In this document: positions 23,357-33,779 of the stretch, piece after piece | How positions within the stretch are numbered: position 1 is the first letter of the stretch | Layout: every line of letters begins with the position of its first letter | DNA from: Reticulascus tulasneorum | Taxonomy: Eukaryota; Ascomycota; Sordariomycetes; Glomerellales; Reticulascaceae | Assembly (NCBI GenBank): GCA_001557505.1 | Contig: LSAX01000004.1 | Span: 1 to 64,000, forward strand | Length of the DNA: 64,000 nt | Direction: 5' to 3' | The notes under the pieces: generated by a model | Databases searched by the model: none | What the model was told of the DNA's origin: nothing | The model's input: only the letters and a program-made list of their open reading frames with translations | Position numbers and translations under genes: made by a program

Positions 23357-24313
23357 ATGGCCCCTCAAGAAGTCTCACTTCACGCTTACAGAGGTATCGT
23401 CGAAGATTTCCTCCGTGCTGCGGACTTCGAACTCCCCGAGTACAAAGTAGATCCCCTGTTTGACAATGAAGTCATCAAGAACTGCTCAGCCCAAGATCGC
23501 CCAGCCGAGAAAATGGAGGTCATCGCGAGACTCGGAGCGGCAGCCGCCCGTTGGTTTTATCCCTCCCACAGCAGACAAGTCCAAATCGATATCGCTACGT
23601 TTACTGCCTTGGCCTTCACTGTGGATGACCTAGGAGAATCTATGAGAGATTCTCTACGGCATTATCGCAAAAGGTTCCTGTTGCGACAGCCGCACGATGA
23701 CAAAGTAGTCCAATCTCTATTTGACCAAGTCTCAATAATTGGCCACACCTACGACGACTTTGCCACCGACATGGTGTTCAAGGCGGTACAGGAGTTCCTG
23801 AGTGCGAACTTGATCGAGCTCGAAAAGGGGCACGCCCTGCGCCCTCTCCGGAGCACACCACACTTTACCAGCTATTTTCGTTTGAAGAGCGGCGTTGCTG
23901 AGCCATTTGCCTACTTCATCTTCCCCGAAAGCGTGCTAAATGCCGGCGGTTGCTTCTCTCCCGTTCCCGTCATCCCAGACCTCATGGCGTTTATGGATGA
24001 GGTGAATGATGTCTTGTCGTTTTACAAAGAATCTATGGTGGGAGTGGAACGGGACAATGCCATCTACCTCCATGCAAGGGCGAATAGCATGACACCATTT
24101 GAATCTCTGCAGGAGTACAAGATCTCGGCGTTGAATATCCTCGGACGGATTCGTGAGTTTGTGGACACTCAGCCTGCTCCATTGCGGAAGAAACTGGAGG
24201 AATTCATTCAAGGCTATTTGGCATTTCACTTGACTTATCCCCGATATAGACTAGACGAACTGGCATTGTCGGTGCCATCAAAGGCTGTATCTCTAAAAAG
24301 TAGTCACGCCTAG
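23357..24313 (+). CDS. Terpene cyclase, trichodiene synthase (TRI5) family
   Basis: A single exon encodes 318 aa from the ATG at 23357. The aspartate-rich metal motif reads VDDLGE (D90, D91, E94). The second metal motif reads NDVLSFYKE at 217-225. The C-terminal GYLAFHLTYPRYR carries the Arg-Tyr pair that binds diphosphate in the TRI5 family. Both motifs are complete, so a class I cyclase acting on farnesyl diphosphate (or a similar prenyl diphosphate) is likely, in the cytosol. It is shorter than trichodiene synthase itself, lacks the single intron usual there, and differs at the first motif (trichodiene synthases have DDSKD). The product need not be trichodiene. It marks the right edge of the cluster. 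Confidence 0.87.
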   Translation: MAPQEVSLHAYRGIVEDFLRAADFELPEYKVDPLFDNEVIKNCSAQDRPAEKMEVIARLGAAAARWFYPSHSRQVQIDIATFTALAFTVDDLGESMRDSLRHYRKRFLLRQPHDDKVVQSLFDQVSIIGHTYDDFATDMVFKAVQEFLSANLIELEKGHALRPLRSTPHFTSYFRLKSGVAEPFAYFIFPESVLNAGGCFSPVPVIPDLMAFMDEVNDVLSFYKESMVGVERDNAIYLHARANSMTPFESLQEYKISALNILGRIREFVDTQPAPLRKKLEEFIQGYLAFHLTYPRYRLDELALSVPSKAVSLKSSHA

Positions 24314-26576
24314 ATACCTTGGATACTAGAATTCATAGTCCGCCATTCTTACTCTGCGCAGCTATTCCACAGACCAACTGCACACGCCATAAGTTATCTA
24401 CAGTCTGCGAAGGAGCTCCAGTTTTTCGATCCTGTCCCGACATGTCCCAGTACGAGTCATGGCCGAGCTCTCAGAGAACGCCTCTGAGCGATCCTCATAC
24501 GGTGCGAATGTGATAATGGCTCATGTACACTTAGATTAAGCACGGCTGTTATCGCCCATCCTTCGTTATACCTGCACAGTCCGTACGTCATCACATTGTT
24601 GGCCATATCATCTCATAATGTGCATTTGAATGTATGCGGTTAGAATCCTTCGCTTGCGGAATCCTCCACGTGCGGAATCCTAGACGGTACGGGAATCCTG
24701 TGTGCAAAACACATGCATCAATATGCCATGCGATTCCGAATGCGACGCTTGCGAAATCCTAGACGATACGGGAATCCTGTGTGCGAGACACATACATCCG
24801 TATGCCATGCGATTCCGAATGCGAGGAGTGGGTTCCCGGGCCGACGCGGGTAGGGCCTTGCGCGGTGATCACTGCCTCTGGAGGTGTGACAGGGGCTGCA
24901 ACACATCCGCTTCCCTTCCCCGCACCACCCCTCGAAGACGAATATTTGCTCAAATGCCGTAGGTGATGTACAAATTAATGCCAAGATTCCTGCAACAATT
25001 GAAAATGCTGTGTAACAGGACCGTAGATAATGATGCAGATTAGAGATGACCCGAGATGTACATGGAGGATCTTCAAAGGTGATCTGACTGAGCGTGCTTC
25101 GCCAAGACTGGAGGGACTTGAGGCGACGTCCTAGCATCTACCGCAATCTTCCACCGTTTCTTGCGAACACCCGTATGCATCATATGGTATCTGTCATCGC
25201 ATATCGCTTAATCGAGATTCTGTAACTTAGGGTTAATTACATATGACAGATGTAGCTGGTTGTGCAATCACTCAACAACACAGGGAGATGGCGGCTACAT
25301 GGACGACACGGCAGCCACCTCAGTGTCTGCACAACACTGTTGTACTGCCACATAAAGGCGTCTGTTTGGATGGCTTGGAAAGCCAAAGTGACTCAGCTAT
25401 TTTCCTCTCTCCAAGTTCGTAATTCGATTCGCCAGCTTCAACGTATGCTCGAACATTTCTCTGAAATTCATTTCATTGTGACTGGCTCCAAGCTTGGTGT
25501 AAACAAAAAAAGGTGTAGTGAGATGGTAAGAATCAGGAGCCGAGTTGTTTATGTCCATCTATATCAAAAATGGCAGTGTGGGCTCAATGTGATGGCAAAG
25601 GTAATCTCCAAAAACATATCCTGATTTAATTTACTTCCGGGGAGCAAATTTATATGCTAAGCTATATGGTAACGACAGAGGTTTATCCAGGCCGATCCAT
25701 CGTCGTGGCTCACTAGGCCCCGAACATCCAACAACCTTTCCCAAATTTTTCCAATAATATGTCGTATCTCTGGATCTTTTCTTTGGGTGTTTGCGTGTTT
25801 CATTGGAATTTCTGGCTTCATACAGTATGGGAGCTGCATGCTGGGAATAGGCACCGAACTCCAGTACGCCTTTTTAGATTATACGTGCCAGGAGATTTTT
25901 TCCATGAGAGAGGAAACAGCCAGATCGCTGAACCTTGTTGTCAAAAGTATCCCCGCCACATCCATTCTCCAGCTTCTTTTTGATACGAACATTTCCGCAG
26001 CCTTTGAGGCGGTACACACAACCCTCGCCCATCTGAATACATCTAGTTCCTCCCAAGAGCATGCGGTCCAGACCCATACTGCCCATGGAGTCTCTGTTGT
26101 TATAGCCCGCAAGCACGCAGGCGGCATTGCTCAGGCCGAAAACGGCGGTGGCATGGACAAAGATGTTTTTGAGGAGTATTTTGGTGATTCTTTTAAGATG
26201 TTAATTCTAGATTTTAGATTGGTGGCTATTTTGAAGTTGTGTTTGGCTGAAGATGTTCACGGAGAGATTCCCAAACCACACACCTCAAACACTCGCATCT
26301 AATTCCTCCCACCAAGACCCTCTGAATATCTTAGAAGATCTGAACATCTTAAAGACATCAAATACAGGCATGATTCACATGAAACACAAACCAACTGTGC
26401 TCAGTTTGAGCATGTAGCTGGCCTCTGGCGAGATAGAATTGTCCACGTGCAATTTTGTAGGCGGAACGAATCTGGTAGGAGTATAGGCAGCTTAAAGTAC
26501 TTCTAAAGGTGACCAGAACTCAACTGCTACCACATACGAGCCATGGTCACTGTAGTATCTCCTATTTTATCAGCCT
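24314..26576. other. Gene-poor spacer with tandem repeat
   Basis: No gene can be supported. Frames at 24718-25137 (minus) and 25787-26302 (plus) are open but resemble nothing known, and the second lacks an ATG near its start. A 79-bp tandem duplication lies at about 24671-24829 (separate entry). Confidence 0.45.
24671..24829. repeat. 79-bp tandem duplication
   Basis: Two copies of a 79-bp unit stand in tandem with a few substitutions. Each runs from AATCCTAGACG through GGGAATCCTGTGTGC to ATGCCATGCGATTCCGAATG. Copy starts are near 24676 and 24755. Shorter GCGGAATCC words precede the first copy at about 24655-24680, hinting at an older array. It lies in non-coding sequence just beyond the metabolite cluster. 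Confidence 0.85.
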
Positions 26577-27675
26577 CTACTTCCTCCATGCTTTGTCAAG
26601 TAGCTCTTTCAGTTTCATAGGCTTGATGTCTGGTAGTTTTGCGTTCAAAGACGTGTTTCCGTCGAAATCAAGGTCTCCGCGGTCAACGAAGATCCTAAAC
26701 GCACTATTCATAGCCTAGATGAACTCTTTGAGAATAACAAAGTAGAGGGACTTTTGCGAAGGTAGGTCCGTCACCACACCGCTTTGTAGTTTGGAGAGAT
26801 CATCATAATCCACTTTGAACTTAGTACCTAAACAGACATGATCAGTAATGGACCTGTGCTTGTCCGGTACATAACCTACCTCTCGCTTCTTCAGCTAGCT
26901 TGACGGCTTCGTTTAATATCATCTTATCGCCTATGATAAAACTAGCAGGGTCCCAATTTTCGAAGTCTATCATAGCGGTAACAAATCTGCCCACATCCGA
27001 GGTATGTGTCAAAGTGATCGGCTTGTTTCCATCGCCCGGAATGGTAGCTACGTTCCCGGGAATATCTAGAAGCACGATGTAAGGTACCAGGTTGGACTTA
27101 AGATTAGGCATCCCAAAGTAGTCCATAAAATATCCATTATAAATTATGGTCCACTCTAAGTTACTAGCTTCGAGCGCACGTCGCGAAGCATGCTTCATAT
27201 AGATGGAAGGGAAGATATCTCCATCTCTATCAAAATAACAGGTTAGTCATTGCAGAGAGGAGCAAGCGAGAGACAGTACCTACTCATCGCGTTAGGGGAA
27301 CCTGAACTCGCTAGGAATAAATCTCTTGGTCATTTTGGAGGTATTAGAGGCTCGGGCGAGGTTCGGCTCTAAAGGACTAGCCGCGTTTGGTATTATTATT
27401 AAAGTAGAAATGACAATATGGACATTGTTATCCTCGAGGATTTTGGTAATTGCTACCACGTCTTTATAATCTGTGGCGATAAGACGCGCACCAAGTTCTT
27501 TTTCTTTCGCAACGTCGACCTTTAAATATATTAGCTCGGTACGAGATATTAGATCGGGGGAGTGGCAGACAGCGCGTGTCAGAATGATAATCTCGTGCTT
27601 CCCATGAAAGAGGAGGGCCTCAACAATATTGCGGCCCACGGCACCAGTACCACCAGCAACAGCAATGACAACCAT
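26577..27675 (-). pseudogene. NmrA-like NAD(P)-binding protein, two in-frame stops
   Basis: Exons 27675-27284, 27226-26880 and 26827-26577 sum to 990 nt and would keep one frame throughout, as expected of an NmrA/isoflavone-reductase-like protein of about 330 aa. The GGTGAVG nucleotide motif is at the N-terminus, and LEWTIIYNGYF and EEARGTKF follow in the usual order. The frame is interrupted by TAA at 27292-27294 and TAG at 26715-26717. Both would be CAA/CAG glutamine codons if a C had become T in a CpA step, the kind of change made by repeat-induced point mutation, though two changes are too few to prove it. The first stop could be spliced out with a weak GTTCCC donor; the second cannot. 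A protein truncated by about 46 residues is possible. Confidence 0.7.
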
Positions 27676-28192
27676 TCTGGTATGTTTAAAAGATTTAGAA
27701 CAAAGCCTTTGGTTATCTGAGTAGGAAATTGTGTTGAGAACGGAGGAACTGCAGACAAAAGTTGGTCCAGTTTGGACACCTTTATACAAGGCGGCCTCCA
27801 CCATAGAACCGTCCACTACGCCATAACTCCCATCACCACAATAACAGATTCTCCCACTTCGATTTCAACGCGATCAAAATTAGTTCCCGGCGATAAAGCA
27901 ACTCCTACACTCTCTGGCAGTTTAAACGAAGCTGGCCAGCTGTGTGGGCGCCTTACCGTATTCGTACAAGTCCGGTATCCACTTTGACTCCGGCGCTGAC
28001 AAACCTAGCGAATTTGATTCCGGGCGCCTTTAATTTTGATTCCGTGGACCCGCCTTATCGTCGAGTAAACAAAGATCCCGCGCAATATTTGCATCAGGCG
28101 GGTATCTGCTCAAGTGCGTTCCAAGATGGAGCTAGGGGGACATCCAAAACTCGGTCCAGAAGCATAATACAAGAAAGCGCAGAAAAGGATTC
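27676..28192. other. Divergent spacer, possible upstream exon of C6 regulator
   Basis: This lies between the NmrA-like start and the C6 finger exon. The first exon of the regulator probably lies here or just downstream, because a clear branch site and acceptor (GCTGACTAAT...TTTACAG) precede the finger at about 28337. I could not choose its start. Confidence 0.35.
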
Positions 28193-29376
28193 ATGGTACA
28201 GCAATCTCCCTCATGGCCATTCATCGACTCCCAAGCATTTCAGAGGCGGCCAATGGCCGCCTCTCCAGCTATCCCAACCTTTCCTTGCCATCCCATCCAA
28301 CTTGGACTAATGCTCTACGGGCTGACTAATGCTTTACAGGCTTGCTTACCTTGTAGGGACCGTAAAATAGGCTGCGATGGGAAGTCACCACTATGCTCTA
28401 GCTGTGCCAGTCGCTGCTTGGACTGCGAGTATTTACCCATCAGAAAGATGCGAGGTCCTAGGAAAAAGCAAGTCATATCTTTTCATATCCTTCTGTCTTT
28501 GGTCTTCCGTACCTATGGCAGCTAACTACAATAATTAGGAGAAAGAATGTCAGGAATTCGGAGCAACAGTACAATCAGTTACCAGCCCAGCTTCAGGGGA
28601 GAGACGTGGTAGACAACAACGAGAATTACTCATCTAATAATGATGGCTTGTCCGCTGCGACAACCGAACCACAGATGCATTCCGGACTATCTGAGGCGCT
28701 CATTAGCCCGGAAGCGCTCCTAGAACAGAGATATCCGGCGCTCCTACTTGCTGAGAACAATATACATGCTCTTCAAGACTTTAAGCAAGCAGTCAAAGAA
28801 GACCAGAAGTCTCCCGAAGGTTTTGTTCCTCTAGTATCCCAAAGTCAGATTCAGTACATATTTGAGATTACCTATGACGACATTGCAGCAGTCTATCTAA
28901 TACTCGATCTTCCTACACTTACCAAGCTCAACGCCGAACAGCAGGCGGTCAGCAGCACTCGCCCAGCGGGTAATCCAAGTCGATGGGCAATCGTTAACAC
29001 TTGCATTGCTATGGCGGTGCGCTTCAAGACGCCATCTAGGTGGGAAAACGAGCTGAATTGCGTTACTAAAGCATACTACCGCAACGCGGTCTTAGTACTT
29101 CCAGACCTTATTTTGCAGACTGCAAGCAAGGAGACAATCCAGGCGCTGTTATTCATGGCCGTGTGTGCGGAGAGCTCTATAGATTACCGATCATATGTCA
29201 TATTGGTGACGAATGCCGTCCGTCAGATTAAGCTTTTAGCTCCACGACTTTCTGAAATGACGGACCGGTGCGAGATAGAGTTTTGTCAGGATAGCTTGTC
29301 CTTTGCGAGACTACATGATATGAAGCTTACCAACGGATACGGCATGACACCACTATTGTCTTCTATTGTTGTCTAG
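28193..29376 (+). pseudogene. Truncated Zn2Cys6 transcription factor
   Basis: The C6 zinc cluster is complete at about 28343-28430 (spacing C2C6C6C2C6C), followed by basic residues. A GC-AG intron at 28468-28538 (GCAAGT donor, GCTAAC branch, TTAG acceptor) joins it in frame to a region with the start of the fungal-specific middle homology domain (WAIVNTCIAMA, QALLFMAV). The frame then stops at 29376, well before the FWxxYxLD-type block that family members carry. Full proteins are usually 600-750 aa, whereas here about 320-390 aa are coded. The gene is therefore probably a 3'-truncated relic that might still encode a DNA-binding fragment. The start codon is uncertain; 28193 is the longest in-frame ATG. 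Confidence 0.6.
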
Positions 29377-29640
29377 CAGGAAGGCAAATTACAAATACAT
29401 CGGTATTCATAACAGTACACTTACATAGCGCCAAGGATTCAATCATTGGAGAACTCTTGCGATGTCAAACCTAACCAAGTTCTCTATATCTTTCAACATC
29501 GTATGGATGTTTATAAGCGTGAGATCTGCCTCGTCACGTCGCGCCGCTAGCTGGGCGGCGTCATAATAGATTGTCTCCTACGGACCAGCCAACTAAGTCA
29601 GACGGTCCATCATGTATTAGCGGTGACAATTGCCTTTCTT

Positions 29641-32447
29641 TCATTCTTCAACATCAAAAAATTCATCCTCCTCATCATTTTCTAAAGCCTCAACTATACC
29701 CTTACCTATTTTACTATCCAGACAAGCCTCAGACCAAAGCATTCCTTTACTAGTACACTGTATGGTCCTCAGCTTAGAATGCTTAGTAAAACATTGTTCC
29801 TGTTTGTTAACCCACTGCATCATGAGTTTGTGTTCATATCCAAACTCATGTTTTGTATTAAGAAACAAGCCAGCTTCCCAGTTTAGTTCCCGAACATCTG
29901 ACACTAACCGCAGAAATCCATTCACTTGCTCTAACGTCATATTTTGGCTCATCGTTTCGGGTTCCCCTGACAGACTTGCTCGCAACCCCAGATTATCCAG
30001 TGGCCTGTGTCCAATATTATCGCTGCTGTCAGGATCAAGACCCTGGAGACGCTTTCGCGGGAGACTATCTAGGCATTTGGCTGGGCAATCGGATTCCGAA
30101 AGTATATGAAAGATTGACTTCCCGGAGGATGTTTCCGCAAAAGGGTTAGACCCAAGCTCGAGCAAGATGGGCAACATGCTCCAATTGAGACCTAGTCCTT
30201 CTGCTGCCATAAGCAGCGGGGTATAATTTAACCCTGTTGTTGCTTCTAAATCAACCCCTGAATTTTTAAGGTCAAGTGCTATGCTCCGGAGTCGCTGGAT
30301 GTTTTCGTCATGGTCTACTCCCAAGTCTAGGTAGGTCGTGCAACTTGGAGGCATGACGGTAAGCTCATGCAGAATAGTGTAATTATATATGTTCCTCGAG
30401 TTGGGATTCGCTCCCTTTGCAAGAAGCATCCGAGTAATTCGCTCGTTACGACGTGTAGCAATACATAGTGGTGTATCGAGATCGGTATTTCGCCAGTCGA
30501 CAACACTGCCCGCTTGGAGAAGAATCTCAACTAGCTCTTCATCACAAACGAGGCAGGCCAAGTGTAGGGGTATCATATTATTTAATGTTGATGGGAGATT
30601 GATATCAGCCCCGGAGTTGATAAGTATCCTCCAAGCTTGCCGGTCCCTTCTTTCGATAGCCCAGTGGAGTGGCGTGTAGCCAAAACCATCTATGGCGTTA
30701 AGATTGAAGGGCTGTTGCTGGATTGCCTCATATAACGGAAGGTCACAAAGACCTAACACGACGTCATGTATTAAGGTCGAGCTACAAACTTCGTCTTCCA
30801 AGTTGTCCGGGGTGGTTATTTCATGACCAAGGACTTCGTAGAGTACCCCTAGAGAGTCCGGATTCTGGCCTGTCAGAATATGGTACCGAGCCCATGTAAT
30901 AGCTGATCTAGGTTTAACCTATTAGCCCAGCATTTCTGGGACACTGAGGCCCGACAGAACTTACATGCCTTGACAATCCTTCGCAGAGACATCAAATCCT
31001 AAGCCTGATGCTAAGAGATCACGAGCCCCATTAAGAAATCGTTGTCGTCGCATTGCATACTAAAACGTAATCAATCATCATCTACGTAAAATGCTTATAC
31101 ACGTACCGTTAGCAGGGTCTGACCATTCGTAGCGTGAATGTCTGAAGGAAGAAATATACCGCGCATGACAAGATTCTTGATCAACTCGAGTCCGCGCTGG
31201 CGATGAAGGCCGTATTCCAAGGGAATATTCTTTTCGAAATCAAAAAACCTTGGGACCGTAAGGTGCAAAGATGCTCCAGGTCCATTGAGGGTACTCCAAG
31301 AACAAGAGGCTATAACAGCCCGTGAAATTAGCCACTTTGGTAGCTGATAGTGAAGGCGAATCGATGTATGGAACTTGGCTCGGCATAAAGCACTATCGCA
31401 TGCTCGATTGACGAAGGCGGAAACGGAGTAACACTGTATAAGAACCATTCCTATCAACGAGCCAAGTGAAGTTGGGGATCGTAGTTGAATGGGACGGTGG
31501 CATCGACATTTGCATCGGGCGGGACAGTGAATCCTGCGTTCTTCAGCACTGCGTTTGGACATGATACTAAGGTTAGAGCTTGAAACGGCTGTGGTATGCG
31601 AAGAACTTGTCGAAGGGTTGAAAGTAGAGGATAATGACGGGTGGCGAAGTGGGATTTGGCAAAAGTTAAAAACCTGTGTCTCTGACGCTTGAGATAGAGT
31701 CAGGATCTTGCAGAGCTGAGACTCGACCCGAGCTTGACTGTGAAGCACCTCTTCTACGTGACTGTGTGTTGCCTGGACTATCACAAGGTTCTTGTCTATT
31801 CCGCCTTCCAATCTTTCTAACGAGGTATTTAATTTGTTTGCAGAGGTCCTCGCGGAGTCTAGGGCGTCTGTCATTTGGATGGTCTGTTGAACACTAGCAA
31901 GGTTTTAGCTTCTGATTACGAGTAGGACAGCAAAGTTCAAAGTACAAAGACAAATTTGTGATATGCTATCATGTCCATATATATTAACTTACATATGCGA
32001 GTTGGTAAGAATGCCATAGCATATTAGTAGGTGTATTGATAGCTGGTGGGCAGCAGCACATAGCCTGGCTGCTTCCTTCTTCTTGTGAACCCATTTCAAT
32101 CTTGGTATATAATGTTGATCTGGCGATCCTGTACTCATATTGACAAACGGCTTGGTAAACTCGTCGAGCCCAGCTGTAATCTGAGAAAGTTGCTGTCGCA
32201 GTACTTCGAGACTAGCACGTTCGTACAACGGAATTTGGGCGCGAGAATCTGAAAGCATTTCTAAATTGTCTTGCGTATGGTTTAGGAGTATATGAAGAGT
32301 GGAAATGTCTTGGAGGAGTTGCTGAAATTCGGCCGGCGCAGCTCGGAATGATTGAATAATCTGAACGCTGCCTTGTATTCCCTTGCAGAGTGTGATGATA
32401 GCTTGAGCGAAGGCAATGCCGCTTGCAGAAGCAGAAACGGGGTCCAT
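29641..32447 (-). CDS. Ankyrin-repeat protein with fungal STAND-type N-terminus
   Basis: About four exons (roughly 32447-31990, 31890-31105, a short one near 31060-30965, and 30905-29641) would give around 860 aa. The N-terminus (ASASGIAFAQAI, then helical segments with LLQDISTLHILL) looks like the helical domain that opens many fungal STAND and heterokaryon-type proteins. A basic, cysteine-rich patch (CPARCKCRC) lies mid-protein. The C-terminal half has at least four ankyrin repeats (GYTPLHWAIERRD, MIPLHLACLVCD, LDTPLCIATRRN, NYTPLLMAAEG) and ends in an acidic tail. No NACHT ATPase lies between the two parts. A scaffold or recognition role is the family guess; the partner is unknown. Exon borders in the middle are approximate. 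Confidence 0.72.
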
Positions 32448-33540
32448 TGCTACAGGATAAACTTAGCTTGCTCTGAGTCAATATGAATCTGAGGGAAGAT
32501 AAACCCCCAAAACGTCGACGGCACCACAGGCGGCCTTATTAAATTGCGGCCTTATTAAATCGCGGCCTAACAGCAGAACGCCTACTAACATCAAAACTGC
32601 CGTGGAAAGCTTGGCAATAATTGTGGTGGAACTATCCAATAGAACTGGGGCGTCTCGCACTTCGTAATAAAGTGCCATTCCCTAGCAAACTGCAATTCGG
32701 GCTGATAACCCAATCAGCATGTGCTCGTTGGGCGCATTGCCACCATTTATCATAACTTATTAGTCACATTAATCAGCCTCCAATCGTGGACCAGCTGCTC
32801 AAATGTAGATGGTAAGGCATATTTCCAAGACTAATAAGCTATGCTAATACTTGGAAAATCGCCCGGGAAAGGATGTCGGTATGTTTCGGTTCTTTCAAAT
32901 AGTCCCGTATGATTCCCTGTAACACCGAAGAACACATGAAGCACCTTGCTGAGCCCATCAATATAATATGAGATGCGTAAGATATACAAGCTACGTGCTA
33001 GGAATATCTCTCCATATCTACTAACCGATTTAGAATGATAGTAGCTCCTTACATTATCACTATCGAGTAACAGCTGTATAGGTAGCTAGGCCGACAGAAC
33101 TACCCCCACTACCCCTTCGCCGCCCTTCCGCCTCTGGCGACTATCAAGGTCCGCCAACGCAGTGGTGCCACGACCGCGCTTGGACAACGGTATATATAAT
33201 GATTACCCAGTGACAGATTAACGGCATAACTATCGTAGTTACAACGACTAAAGGAGTTTCAGCATCTACAACTAACATTCCCGTCACAATACCAGGGGTT
33301 TTAGGGTTATAAGTCACCGTTGAGGCAAATGCGTCTACGGCGTGGGCGGCCTCATCCGTGGGTAGATGGCATTCGACACCGCTATCATACGGACCATCAT
33401 GTTAGGACTGCCGAAGCCTATTTGTCTCTCTCAGACTATCGCGATCTTTGCGATGCCGATCACCCAACGTTTAAACGCGGCCGAATTGGACGGCTTGTTT
33501 ACAGACAATGATCATAACAAGTGATCTTAGCTTAGTAGCC
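32448..33540. other. Gene-poor spacer
   Basis: This contains the promoter of the ankyrin gene. Beyond about 32700 there are only short frames (such as 33320-33511) with no recognisable product. Nothing else is supported. Confidence 0.45.
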
Positions 33541-33779
33541 TTATACCTAAGCATGACATCGCTAGAGCTGGACAGTTATACAAGACTATGCCGCCAATGA
33601 CAATAATTATTTCTAATTTGCTGGCCCTCTCTATCCATTTCGAGGCGAATCGTATACCATCGTTTCCTACATTCGCTATTCCTGCTCGAACTACTACAAT
33701 AGATCTTCTGAGGTATTTATATCTCTTTTGATAATATCGCTTACGAACGGGGACGTACCGATTCTAGAATCTCCTAGGT

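Noticed and set aside
24718..25137. Minus-strand frame over the 79-bp repeat
   Set aside because: Coding would run through the tandem repeat; no relatives; probably chance.
25787..26302. Plus-strand frame of 171 codons
   Set aside because: No ATG at its start, no domain, an overlapping opposite-strand frame is equally open.
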